Of a stretch of DNA of 64,000 nt, positions 53,329 to 61,233 are shown one piece after another. The notes under the pieces were generated by a model that worked only from the letters and a program-made list of their open reading frames with translations, was not told the origin of the DNA and did no database searches. Origin of the DNA: Pararhodobacter zhoushanensis (GTDB lineage: Bacteria > Pseudomonadota > Alphaproteobacteria > Rhodobacterales > Rhodobacteraceae); assembly GCF_003990445.1 (NCBI RefSeq), contig NZ_REEZ01000007.1, positions 161,661 through 225,660 on the forward strand, read 5' to 3'. The translations under genes and the position numbers were made by a program. Within the stretch, counting starts at the first letter, position 1, and each line of letters begins with the position of its first letter.

Positions 53329-53795
53329 CCGTAAGTCCACCCCTTTTGAGGTTCGCGTGTTTGTCCGGCCGCATGATCCTGCGCGCTATCATCCCGCGCA
53401 AGGCAGCCCAGTCGCGGCCCTATCTATCCGAGGGGCGGCACGCGAACAAGGCATTTGCGGGCACAGGGGCCGGAACGGCCACGGCATCGGCAAACAAACG
53501 CGCCGACTGTTACAGCCGTGCGCCTGCGCGACTCATGTGTGTGGCAGACACCGGCGCGGGATCAGCGCTGGCAGACCACGTTTGCGGCGCGTTCGGGGCA
53601 AGGGGTGCACGGGGTAGGGGCTTGTAGTCACAGGCTTTGCTGGGGTCAAAACCGTGCGTGGCAAATCTGCATCACAAAACGTCAGAGTTAGAACGCCGCT
53701 GACCGCCGACTTGCAATGAAAGGTCGAAGGCGGGAAACAGGCTGTGACCCAGCTTGCTGACAAGATGGGCACGATTTTGAAAAACGAGGGAAACC
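53329..53795. other. 467-base region between DUF3576 and the first porin gene
   Basis: Divergent gap holding the promoters of both genes. The 200 bases before the porin are less G/C-rich than average and probably carry a long 5' leader; I could not fix a -35/-10 pair with confidence. An open frame on the plus strand here (53292-53627) is arginine-rich noise. GAGGG lies before the porin ATG. Confidence 0.5.
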
Positions 53796-54830
53796 ATGAA
53801 CAAGATTCTTCTTGCTTCGACCGCCCTGGTGCTGTCGGCCGGTCTGGCCCACGCTCAGGCTGTGACCATCACCGGCGAAGGCCGCATGGGCATTCAGTAT
53901 GACGACTGGGGTGTTGCTGGCGGTGGATTTACCGCTGCAGACAGCTGGCGCCAAGAAAACCGCCTGACCCTGAACTTCAACGTTTCGGTTGAAGCTGATC
54001 ATGGTCTGACCTTCGGTGCTTGGAGCCGCGCTCGCATGCAGTCCGGCGGCCTCGGCGTTGCAAACCAGGGCGTGTTCTCGGGTTCGCGCGTTTGGGTTGA
54101 GTCGAACGGTCTGAAACTGACCTTCGGTAACCAAGACGGCGCTATCCGTGGTGCTGGCACCGCGATGGGCTATGCTGGCGGTTGTGCCGTCGGTTACGAA
54201 GGCGGTCAGATCTGTGCTGACACCGCTGGCGTTCTGAACGTGTCGCAAGGCCAAAACTCGACCGGCTCTGACGACGTTCCGATGGCTCGTATCGACTACA
54301 CCATGGGTTCGACGCGCGTCGCTCTGTCGCATGGCCGTAACGCCGCGACTGAGTTCGGCATCCGCAGCACCTTCGACGCGTTCACCGTCGCTCTGGGTTA
54401 CTCGAACGGCAACGGCACCAACGGCACCTACGGCCTGCCGCCGATCGCAGGCGGCTCGCTGGCCGCTGCACTTGACGATGTTACGACCATTTCGGGTTCG
54501 TACAACGGTGGTTCTTGGACCGCTGCCGTCATCGTCGCTCGCATCAACGTGGACAGCGTCAGCTTCGTCCCGACGGGCCTTGCTCCGGTTGCGATCGCTG
54601 GCCCGATGTCCTGGACCAACTGGGCTCTGCAAGGCAGCGTTCAGCTGGGCGGCGGCACCATGTATGGCTACGTCGGTGACTACTTCGACGGCACTGCCTA
54701 TGGCTTGAACTATGCCTACTCGCTGGGTGGTGGTGCTACCGTCACCGTCGGTGCTGAGCGCGCGACCGACCTGTTCGGCTCGGGTATCGACCACACCACC
54801 GGTTCGGTCGGCGTTGCCTTCGTGTTCTGA
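53796..54830 (+). CDS. porin (Rhodobacter-type general porin), copy 1
   Basis: 344 residues: signal peptide MNKILLASTALVLSAGLAHA, then mature AQAVTITGEGRMGIQYDDWG. Beta-strands end typically with aromatic residues and the chain closes in VGVAFVF, the C-terminal Phe used by BamA. Repeated segments NRLTLNFNVSVEADHGLTFG and GSRVWVESNGLKLTFGNQDG are shared with copy 2. Codon use is unlike neighbours (many GCT, GGT, CGT), as expected for a highly expressed gene. It carries about 38 residues more than copy 2, mainly in loops (GNGTNGTYGLPPIAGG). Own terminator follows. Trimeric outer-membrane diffusion channel. Confidence 0.93.
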   Translation: MNKILLASTALVLSAGLAHAQAVTITGEGRMGIQYDDWGVAGGGFTAADSWRQENRLTLNFNVSVEADHGLTFGAWSRARMQSGGLGVANQGVFSGSRVWVESNGLKLTFGNQDGAIRGAGTAMGYAGGCAVGYEGGQICADTAGVLNVSQGQNSTGSDDVPMARIDYTMGSTRVALSHGRNAATEFGIRSTFDAFTVALGYSNGNGTNGTYGLPPIAGGSLAAALDDVTTISGSYNGGSWTAAVIVARINVDSVSFVPTGLAPVAIAGPMSWTNWALQGSVQLGGGTMYGYVGDYFDGTAYGLNYAYSLGGGATVTVGAERATDLFGSGIDHTTGSVGVAFVF

Positions 54831-55236
54831 TACGGTTTAACACCGAATCGGCAAAGAGCGGGCTTCGGCCCGCTCTTTGTTTTTGCCGCGCCGGTCCTTT
54901 TGGATCCGGCGCGATTTTCATGAAGAACGTGGCGCACGACCTCCGATTCCAAGCGCCGCTCACCAGCAGATTCCTCAACCGCGCGTGGGATTGATGTGAG
55001 TCGGGCAAAATCAGGTGTATGGCGGCCTGCCCATACAAGCGGCAGATGCGCAGGCCGAAGAGGTGCGTTGCGGCTATCGCAGGCAGTTTCAGGTCGGGCG
55101 GGCATGCGACTATTGCTGCAATGCAACATGTTTTGTCGTTTTTTCCGACCCGACAGACAAGCGCTGCCGTTCGAAGGTCAAGAGGCGTAAAACAAAGTTC
55201 AGGCAAAGAAACCAACTGTCACGAAACGAGTACATC
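54831..55236. other. 406-base region between the two porin genes
   Basis: Contains the porin-1 terminator (54853-54884) and then about 350 bases of leader for porin 2, including an inverted repeat around 55025-55060 (GGCCTGC ... GCAGGCC). A frame open from 55015 runs into porin 2 but has no ribosome site and Cys/Arg-rich, non-porin content, so I treat it as leader. Confidence 0.55.
54853..54884 (+). terminator. Rho-independent terminator of porin copy 1
   Basis: AAAGAGCGGGC-TTCG-GCCCGCTCTTT followed by GTTTTT. An 11-bp perfect stem with a stable TTCG tetraloop, 22 bases after the stop. Confidence 0.95.
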
Positions 55237-56130
55237 ATGAAAAAGATCCTCCTCGCCTCGACCATGCTGATCGCGACCGCTACGATCGCGAACGCTCAGG
55301 CTGTCACCATCTCCGGCGAAGGTCGCATGGGTATTCAGGCGCTGCGTGCGTTTGGCACCACCATCTGGACCCAGGAAAACCGCCTGACGCTCGATTTCAA
55401 CGTTGCCGTTGAAGCCGATCACGGCCTGACCTTCGGCGCCTGGTCGCGCGCTCGCATGAGCTCGGGCTGGCCGGGCACGGCTGGTGCTGGCATCTTCTCG
55501 GGTTCGCGCGTTTGGGTCGAATCGAACGGCCTGCGCCTGACCTTCGGCAACGCTGACGGTGCTATCGCAACCTCGGGTACGTCGCATGGCTGGCTCGGCG
55601 GCTGCGGTGTCGGCTACGAAGGTGGCCAGATCTGCGGTGACACCGGTTTCCTGGACCGCGTTGCGCACGTCGAAAACTCCAACGGTGCAAACGCTGCCCC
55701 TCAGGCGATGATCACCTACAGCGCAGGTGACTATGCCGTCGCCCTGTCGAGCCAGCGTGGCGTTTCGACCGAAGTTGCGGGCCGCTACACCTTCGGCGCC
55801 ATCACTGTCGCCGCAGGCTACAGCGACTCGCGCATCAGCAGCGCCAATGACTTCTGGACGATCTCGGGTCACTACGATGGCGGTTCGTGGGGCGTTGGCG
55901 CACTGGTCGCCGACATCAACAACTTCACCAACTGGTCCCTGTCGGGTACGGTCGACGTCTACGGTGGCCACGCCTACGGCTATGTTGGCGAAATCTTCGG
56001 CCTCAACACCTACGGCCTGAGCTATGGCTACGACCTGGGCGGCGGCGCGACCCTGACCGCCGGTGCCGAATACATCGACGTCTTCGGCGGTGTGACCTCG
56101 GGTTCTGTCGGCGTTGCCTTCACGTTCTGA
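55237..56130 (+). CDS. porin (Rhodobacter-type general porin), copy 2
   Basis: 297 residues: signal MKKILLASTMLIATATIANA, mature AQAVTISGEGRMGIQALR, then ENRLTLDFNVAVEADHGLTFG, GSRVWVESNGLRLTFGNADG and CGVGYEGGQICGDTGF shared with copy 1, ending VGVAFTF. Same codon bias for high expression. The size is normal for Rhodobacter porins. The start at 55237 gives a clean signal peptide; a looser AACGAG stands upstream. A duplication of the porin gene with its terminator is the likely origin of the pair. Confidence 0.95.
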   Translation: MKKILLASTMLIATATIANAQAVTISGEGRMGIQALRAFGTTIWTQENRLTLDFNVAVEADHGLTFGAWSRARMSSGWPGTAGAGIFSGSRVWVESNGLRLTFGNADGAIATSGTSHGWLGGCGVGYEGGQICGDTGFLDRVAHVENSNGANAAPQAMITYSAGDYAVALSSQRGVSTEVAGRYTFGAITVAAGYSDSRISSANDFWTISGHYDGGSWGVGALVADINNFTNWSLSGTVDVYGGHAYGYVGEIFGLNTYGLSYGYDLGGGATLTAGAEYIDVFGGVTSGSVGVAFTF

Positions 56131-56153
56131 TCGGTCAGTCAACTGACAGTGCA

Positions 56154-56187
56154 AAAGAGCGGGCCTTGGCCCGCTCTTTCCATTTTG
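56154..56187 (+). terminator. Rho-independent terminator of porin copy 2
   Basis: AAAGAGCGGGC-CTTG-GCCCGCTCTTT followed by CCATTTT: the same 11-bp stem as the porin-1 terminator with a different loop, 23 bases after the stop. Confidence 0.93.
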
Positions 56188-56282
56188 TGATCGGCGGATC
56201 ATTGCGCAGGGCGTCACGGGTTGTTTCGCTGACGCCCGCAGATGTGGTAAACTTGACCATCAAGACAAAGAGAGCCCCGTTG

Positions 56283-56570
56283 ATGCGTCGTCTCCTTCCC
56301 GCGATCCTGATTCTGAGCGCCGCGCCTGCAGCTGCCGAGGTGTCGCATCACATCGAAGGCCGCTTTGGCGTTGCCTATCATGCCACCGGAAACGGTACTG
56401 GCACGACGCAGCCGTTGTATGAGGGGCGCTATACCTCGACCTTCAGCCACACCGCCGATAACGGTCTGACCTTCCGGTTCGAGCTGGGCGTTGTCGTCGG
56501 CAATATCCCCGATCGGGGCGAACGTGCCAGCCGCGACTCATATAGTATCGGTCTGGGCGCGACGGACTGA
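56283..56570 (+). CDS. short porin-like secreted protein (stub or small family)
   Basis: 95 residues. Signal peptide MRRLLPAILILSAAPAAA, then EVSHHIEGRFGVAYHATGNG and FSHTADNGLTFRFELGVVVGN, which follow the first two strands of the neighbouring porins (ISGEGRMGIQ, then ADHGLTFG). The reading frame then stops in a non-porin tail (SYSIGLGATD), so the barrel is incomplete. It could be the remnant of a third porin or a genuine short family member. Genome-like codon use, not the high-expression bias of the full porins. YggS follows 52 bases later. Confidence 0.65.
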   Translation: MRRLLPAILILSAAPAAAEVSHHIEGRFGVAYHATGNGTGTTQPLYEGRYTSTFSHTADNGLTFRFELGVVVGNIPDRGERASRDSYSIGLGATD

Positions 56571-56622
56571 CGGCTTCCCTTTCACGCCTGCCTGTGGCTT
56601 GGTGTCCGAAAACGGAGACGCC

Positions 56623-57282
56623 ATGACACTCGATGCCATCACCAGCCGCTTGCGAGACGCCGAAACCCGTGCCGGACGTGCCGAGGGGTCGGTCACGCTG
56701 ATCGCTGTGTCGAAAGTGCAGCCTGCCGAGCGGATCGAATCCGTGCTTGCCCAAGGGCAACGGGTGTTTGGCGAGAATCGCGTGCAAGAGGCACAGGGCC
56801 GCTGGCCCGCGTTTCAGGAGCGGTTCGAGGGCATCTCGCTGCATCTGATCGGGCCGCTACAAACCAACAAGGCCCGCGCTGCGGTGAGCATGTTTGACGC
56901 GATCCATTCCGTGGACCGGCTGAAGCTGGCCGAGACCATCGCCCGTCTGGCCGATGAAGAGGGGCGGTGCCCCGAGCTGTTCGTTCAGGTGAACACCGGC
57001 GCTGAACCGCAGAAAGCCGGTGTTCTGCCGGACGAGCTGGAACGGTTGATCGCTTCGGTTCGTGCGCTGTCTTTGCCGCTCAAGGGTCTGATGTGCATCC
57101 CACCGGCGGATCAGGACGCGGCAGTGCATTTCCGCCTGCTGGCCGCGCTGGCGGCGCAGAACGGTCTGGAGGGGCTGTCGATGGGCATGTCGGATGATTT
57201 CGAGGTCGCCGTTGAGCTGGGCGCAACCCATGTGCGCGTGGGCTCGGCGATCTTTGGCGAGCGGGTTCCGCCAAAAGGGTGA
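56623..57282 (+). CDS. YggS family PLP-binding homeostasis protein
   Basis: 219 residues, alanine-racemase-like barrel without C-terminal domain. PLP lysine K31 in LIAVSKVQP, then FGENRVQEAQGRWP, LIGPLQTNKARAA, HSVDRLKLA, GLMCIPP and LSMGMSDDFEVAVELGATHVRVGSAIFG, the complete YggS set. It buffers pyridoxal phosphate and affects amino-acid pools. GGAG before the start. Confidence 0.95.
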   Translation: MTLDAITSRLRDAETRAGRAEGSVTLIAVSKVQPAERIESVLAQGQRVFGENRVQEAQGRWPAFQERFEGISLHLIGPLQTNKARAAVSMFDAIHSVDRLKLAETIARLADEEGRCPELFVQVNTGAEPQKAGVLPDELERLIASVRALSLPLKGLMCIPPADQDAAVHFRLLAALAAQNGLEGLSMGMSDDFEVAVELGATHVRVGSAIFGERVPPKG

Positions 57283-57298
57283 GCGGGTGGCGCGCTTC

Positions 57299-57375
57299 GG
57301 GGCCATCGAGGCCCCTCAGCGCGCGTGGGGGGCGCTGCCCCCCACGGCCTTGCGGCCTCCCCCCGGGATATTTTC
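57299..57375. repeat. triple-hairpin intergenic element (Rhodobacteraceae G/C type)
   Basis: Three adjacent hairpins: GGGGCC-ATCGA-GGCCCC (57299-57315), GTGGGGGGC-GCT-GCCCCCCAC (57325-57345) and GGCC-TTGC-GGCC (57347-57358), followed by CCCCCCGGGATATTTT. The closing CCCCCGGGATATTT motif is a recurrent intergenic feature of this family, probably acting as terminator or RNA-end stabiliser between yggS (+) and the L,D-transpeptidase gene (-). Confidence 0.65.
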
Positions 57376-57390
57376 AGCATAAAGTTGGGG

Positions 57391-57897
57391 TCAGGGGCGC
57401 ACGAGCAGGCGCGCGCCGGGCGTGAGGCGTCGGGCGATCCAGAGGAGGTCTGCGCGCGCGAAGGCGATGCAACCGGCGGTGGGGTAGCCGGGGCGACGCC
57501 AGGTATGCAGGAAGATGGCCGAGCCCTTGCCGGGGACAGCGGGGTGCATGTTCCAGTCGGTGATCAGGATCAGGTCATAGAGCGGGTCGGCGCGGCGCAG
57601 CGTCTCGTGGCTGGCGTTGAGTGGCGCGCGGACGGGTTGGTTGTAGGCACCGTGTGTGGGGTCGTCGCACCACAGGGCGCCAAGGCCGATCGGCGTGGCC
57701 CAGCGGGGCAGGGTGTGGGCCGGGATACGGTCGGGGCGGTAGAGCAGGCCGGTGATGCGGTGCTCGCCGGCAGGGGTCGCCAGGTCGCCCTCAACCTTGT
57801 CGCGGGTGATGCCGCTGCGCCCGATGGTACAGGGCAGGGTGCGCCCGGCAAAGCGCAGGCCGGTAGGGGTGAGGACAAGATCGGTGGTGGTCATCAT
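57391..57897 (-). CDS. L,D-transpeptidase (YkuD family)
   Basis: 168 residues. The catalytic region is AIFLHTWRRPGYPTAGCIAFARADL, with His and nucleophilic Cys in the H-x(n)-S/T-x-G-C-I pattern. No signal peptide is visible, unusual for a cell-wall enzyme; short cytosolic-looking YkuD proteins of this type are common in alphaproteobacteria. Last gene of the ribA operon, ATGA overlap with the unknown gene before it. Confidence 0.88.
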   Translation of the reverse strand: MMTTTDLVLTPTGLRFAGRTLPCTIGRSGITRDKVEGDLATPAGEHRITGLLYRPDRIPAHTLPRWATPIGLGALWCDDPTHGAYNQPVRAPLNASHETLRRADPLYDLILITDWNMHPAVPGKGSAIFLHTWRRPGYPTAGCIAFARADLLWIARRLTPGARLLVRP

Positions 57898-58604
57898 GGG
57901 GCGGCTTTGAGTGTTGAGAACCAGAGCTGATCGAGGGCATCGACGGCGGCGGGATCGAAACGGGATTCTTCTTTCCAGTATTTGCCCGACGCGACGATGT
58001 AGCCCAGCCGCGCCTCTTCCGCGAGCGCGGCGGTGAGGGGTGGGGGCGTGATCGGGCGCAGAGTGGCCACTGTGTCCAGCGTGGCGCGGGGAAAGACGAG
58101 GCGGCTTTCGTCGTCCGAGAGGTTCACGCAGGCGCAGCCCTGCGCGGCGGCGAGGAGCATGAGGCGGGCGGATTTGGCCTCGAGGCTGCGCAGCGAGATG
58201 TCCTTGCGCAGCGGGTCGGGCGTACCGGTGCCGTAAAAATGTGTGGGGCCGGTGTCAGGATAGACCATGTCGCAGCCGAAATAGGCCAGCACGCGCGGTT
58301 TGAGCGCGCCAAGCGCCCAGTAACCGGCGGTGAAGCTCATCGTGCCGCCGGCATAGACGAAACCGCCATAGCCGTTCTGGATCGGCACATAGGCGTCGGA
58401 GCGGATGATGCTCTGGCTCGCGCTCGGCGTTGCGGGCTGTTGCTCGGGCGGGAAATCGTCGGGGTGGATCAGGAAATCCCAATCCGGGCGCACCCGCCAG
58501 GCGTTGTTGATCGCCACAATCTGTGTGAAGGGCGCGCGGGGCCAGTCAGCGGCGCGGTTTGCGCTGGGGCCACTGCCGAGCACCAGCACCACGCCGCAGC
58601 TCAC
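57894..58604 (-). CDS. unknown protein, Rossmann-like GSGPS N-terminus
   Basis: 236 residues from a GTG start overlapping the ribA stop (GTGA). It opens with VVLVLGSGPSANRAADWPRA and continues IVAINNAWRVRPDWDFLIHPDD, resembling the N-terminal fold of MptE-like/DUF115 and sialyltransferase-like proteins in which a named ligand sits behind GxGPS. A Cys/Tyr pair follows (YFGCDMVYPDTG). No membrane segment. Located between ribA and the L,D-transpeptidase, with overlaps on both sides, so it is translationally coupled to both. Not a family I can name. Confidence 0.55.
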   Translation of the reverse strand: MSCGVVLVLGSGPSANRAADWPRAPFTQIVAINNAWRVRPDWDFLIHPDDFPPEQQPATPSASQSIIRSDAYVPIQNGYGGFVYAGGTMSFTAGYWALGALKPRVLAYFGCDMVYPDTGPTHFYGTGTPDPLRKDISLRSLEAKSARLMLLAAAQGCACVNLSDDESRLVFPRATLDTVATLRPITPPPLTAALAEEARLGYIVASGKYWKEESRFDPAAVDALDQLWFSTLKAAP

Positions 58605-59680
58605 AGCAGGTGCCCGGATTTCGCGGCTTTGGTCGCGAGATAGGCGGCGTTCTCGTCTGTCTGGCCGACCTTGAGCGGAACGCGCTGGGTCACGTCGATG
58701 CCGCCCTTCTGCAGCATCGCCACCTTGCGCGGGTTGTTGGTCAGCAGGCGGACCTGTGAGAAACCCATCTTCTTGAGCAACTCGGCACCCAGGCGGAAGT
58801 CGCGCTCGTCATCCTCGAACCCCAGCCGGTGATTCGCCTCGACGGTATCAAAGCCCTGATCCTGCAAGGAATAGGCGCGCATCTTGTTGGCCAGACCGAT
58901 GCCGCGTCCCTCCTGATTGAGGTACAAGAGCACGCCCGAGCCCGCTTCGTGCATCGCGATCAAGGCGGCATGCAGCTGCGGGCCGCAGTCGCATTTCAGC
59001 GAGCCGAGCACATCGCCGGTAAAGCAGGCCGAGTGCAGCCGGGCCAGCACCGGGGCGTCGCGCATCGGGCGGCCTACCTCGACCGCGTAATGCTCGACCC
59101 CGCCGTCCTGCGGGCGAAAGACATGCAGCCGTCCGGCCCCGGCCAGACGCATCGGCAGGCGGGCGGCGATGACGGGGGAGAGGCGGGTCTCAGGGGTGTT
59201 GGTTTCCTCGGCGCTGAGCGTGGTCAGGCTGTGGCTGCTGGCCAGATCGGCAGCGGCGGGCGCAACCACCACGACGGCGGCGGGCAGCAACTGTGCCGAT
59301 TTCACCAGCCGGATGGCAGCGCGATGCAGCGCCGCCGGCCCGTCGCGCTGGGACAAGAGCGGGCCTTTCATCGGGTGGGTCAGGTCGTCGGCGGGATCGG
59401 CCAGCGCCTCGATCCACGCGACGCCCACATCCCCCGGCAGCACGATCCGCGCCACATCGCCGTCATAGGCGCGCGCCTTCAGCGTCGCGGCGCGGTGGGC
59501 GGTCAGCGCGACAACCGGCTGCCCGATCGCGCGCAGATCGGCGAGGCGGGCGGCGTCAAGCGTCTCGGCGGCACCAACGAGCGCCGAGGACGCGCCATCA
59601 GTCAGCACGACGGGCAAGCCCATACGCAGGTCGGCGCGGGCACGGTTGAGCCGTTCGAGCGGGCTGGGGGTCAGCGACAT
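58601..59680 (-). CDS. ribA: GTP cyclohydrolase II with degenerate N-terminal (RibB-like) domain
   Basis: 359 residues. The C-terminal half is a complete GTP cyclohydrolase II: LHSACFTGDVLGSLKCDCGPQL (zinc Cys), YLNQEGRGIGLANKMRAYSLQD and EANHRLGFEDDERDF. The N-terminal 170 residues occupy the place of the DHBP synthase domain of RibBA but lack the DD...RENEGD active-site motif, so that activity is not expected. Produces the first committed riboflavin intermediate. First gene of the overlapping ribA-unknown-L,D-transpeptidase operon; divergent from cenR. Confidence 0.92.
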   Translation of the reverse strand: MSLTPSPLERLNRARADLRMGLPVVLTDGASSALVGAAETLDAARLADLRAIGQPVVALTAHRAATLKARAYDGDVARIVLPGDVGVAWIEALADPADDLTHPMKGPLLSQRDGPAALHRAAIRLVKSAQLLPAAVVVVAPAAADLASSHSLTTLSAEETNTPETRLSPVIAARLPMRLAGAGRLHVFRPQDGGVEHYAVEVGRPMRDAPVLARLHSACFTGDVLGSLKCDCGPQLHAALIAMHEAGSGVLLYLNQEGRGIGLANKMRAYSLQDQGFDTVEANHRLGFEDDERDFRLGAELLKKMGFSQVRLLTNNPRKVAMLQKGGIDVTQRVPLKVGQTDENAAYLATKAAKSGHLL

Positions 59681-59851
59681 GAGGGGCCTTGCTGAAACAT
59701 TTGCCCCTAGGATGTAAGACAGGACGGGGGAAATTGAAACATTCCCCGGTAAACCGACACGACCGCGTGACAAATCGTGGCTTTGCTTGAACAAACCCGC
59801 CCGCGCCCACAGTTTAATCCGTGAATGACCTGTGAATTTGAGGCCAAAGCA

Positions 59852-60538
59852 ATGTCGAAACTGAACAAGATCCTGCTCGTCGACGACGACGATGACCTGC
59901 GCGAGGCGCTGGCGGAACAGCTGGTCGCAACCGAAGACTTCGATACGTTCGAGGCGGGCGATGGCGCCGCCGCGATGGAACGTGTGCGCGATGAGCAGTA
60001 TGATCTGGTCATTCTGGACGTGGGCCTGCCCGATACCGACGGGCGCGAGCTGTGCAAGCGGATGCGCAAGGCGGGGGTGAAATGCCCGATCCTGATGCTG
60101 ACCGGGCAGGACTCGGATGCCGACATGATCCTGGGGCTGGACAGCGGCGCCAATGATTACATCACCAAGCCGTTCAAGTTCCCCGTGCTGCTGGCCCGCA
60201 TCCGCGCGCAGCTGCGTCAGCATGAGCAGTCCGAGAACGCGGTGTTCCAGCTGGGCGACTATCAGTTCAAGCCCGCGCAGAAGATGCTGGTCGATGCCAA
60301 AGAGCGCAAGATCCGGCTGACCGAGAAAGAGACCAACATCCTGAAATTCCTCTACCGCGCGCCGGACGGACTGGCCCCGCGTGAGGTGCTGCTGCATGAG
60401 GTCTGGGGCTATAACGCCGGTGTCACCACGCACACGCTGGAGACCCACATCTACCGCCTGCGCCAGAAGATCGAGACGGACCCGTCGAACGCGCGCCTGT
60501 TGGTGACCGAACCCGGTGGATATCGGCTGGTGCCGTAA
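59852..60538 (+). CDS. cenR: OmpR-family response regulator, CenR-like
   Basis: 228 residues. Receiver domain 1-120 with DDDDD acidic pocket, phospho-Asp in LVILDVGLPDTDG, switch Thr in LMLTGQ and Lys in YITKPFKFPVLLARIRAQLR; winged-helix DNA-binding domain from about 135 (RLTEKETNILKFLYRAPDGL, then EVWGYNAGVTTHTLETHIYR). The sequence closely resembles CenR, the essential cell-envelope regulator of Rhodobacter and Caulobacter; the name is by recall, not search. No histidine kinase is adjacent. Start at 59852 with GAGG upstream. Confidence 0.75.
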   Translation: MSKLNKILLVDDDDDLREALAEQLVATEDFDTFEAGDGAAAMERVRDEQYDLVILDVGLPDTDGRELCKRMRKAGVKCPILMLTGQDSDADMILGLDSGANDYITKPFKFPVLLARIRAQLRQHEQSENAVFQLGDYQFKPAQKMLVDAKERKIRLTEKETNILKFLYRAPDGLAPREVLLHEVWGYNAGVTTHTLETHIYRLRQKIETDPSNARLLVTEPGGYRLVP

Positions 60539-60589
60539 AAAAAAATTAGGTCGGGCGTCGTTTTGTTGCCCGATTCACCCCAGATTAAT

Positions 60590-60710
60590 GTCTGTCAGCG
60601 AGACTTGATCTCAGGGTGTTCCTCCCTCCCTCCCTCGCGTGTTGGGGTTATGACACGAACCTCCCTGTTGGACTGGCCCGGGCTCCCTCGCCCGGGCCTT
60701 CTTTTATTTG
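60590..60710 (+). ncRNA. candidate small RNA with repeated CUCCCU motifs
   Basis: Downstream of cenR lies a stretch with no open frame that has CCTCCCTCCCTCCCT (60621-60635), CCTCCCT (60661-60667) and a strong Rho-independent terminator whose loop is TCCCTC. Repeated C/U-rich loops of this kind resemble the CcsR small RNAs of Rhodobacter (CCUCCUCCC motifs), which bind target sites or anti-Shine-Dalgarno regions. A weak promoter could start it (TTGTTG at 60562, TAATGT 17 bases later). Ends are estimated; no expression evidence. Confidence 0.4.
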
Positions 60711-60711
60711 G
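60676..60711 (+). terminator. Rho-independent terminator after cenR / candidate small RNA
   Basis: GGCCCGGGC-TCCCTC-GCCCGGGCC, a 9-bp all-G/C stem, followed by TTCTTTTATTT. It overlaps the tail of the convergent secreted-protein gene (stop at 60704). Confidence 0.9.
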
Positions 60712-61162
60712 CCGGTTGGGGTGTGGGGCCGGGGGTTGGCGCGAAGTCGATATGCGGCAGGGTCAGCGCGAACTCGATACGCAGGCCGGTGGCGGGGTCG
60801 CTGACAGACCCGGCCAGATCCAGATCATTGCCCTGCACCCGCGCGCGCTGGACGGCGATCTGTACATCGGACACGGCATGGGCCGCGCCTGCAGGCGGGA
60901 TCATCGTGCCGTCGCGCCCCTGACCGTTCTCCACGGCCAGCCCGATGATCCAGTCGCCCTCGGGCCCTGACGCAAGGAAATGCACGCTGAGCACGCCGTC
61001 GTAGGAATTCCACGACGAGCGATTACCGAGCGTGGCGGGGTCGATGGACAGCGAAAGCCGCTGGCCGTCGCGGATCAGCGTCACCGTGGCGGGTGTGTCG
61101 GCTTGCGCAGGCAGCGCAAGCGCGAGGCTGGCGGCGAGCAGAAAACGGCGGGTCACGGGCAT
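60704..61162 (-). CDS. small secreted protein of unknown function
   Basis: 152 residues with a signal peptide (RFLLAASLALALPAQA). The mature part is beta-rich (VTLIRDGQRLSLSIDPATLG, YDGVLSVHFLASGPEGDWIIGLA) and ends in a Pro-rich tail (FAPTPGPTPQPAK). No cysteines. It may be a lipocalin-like or other beta-barrel periplasmic protein; I do not recognise the family. Convergent with the cenR side and divergent from xthA by 71 bases. Confidence 0.65.
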   Translation of the reverse strand: MPVTRRFLLAASLALALPAQADTPATVTLIRDGQRLSLSIDPATLGNRSSWNSYDGVLSVHFLASGPEGDWIIGLAVENGQGRDGTMIPPAGAAHAVSDVQIAVQRARVQGNDLDLAGSVSDPATGLRIEFALTLPHIDFAPTPGPTPQPAK

Positions 61163-61233
61163 GGCGGCCTCTCAAGCGGGTTTCTCAGGGCGTGGCGGAC
61201 GTGTAGACCCATGGGATCAGCCACGGAGATATC

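Noticed and set aside
53688-54794. 368-codon minus-strand frame across porin copy 1
   Set aside because: Antisense of a strongly codon-biased gene, which removes stops from the opposite strand. The same applies to 55219-56217.
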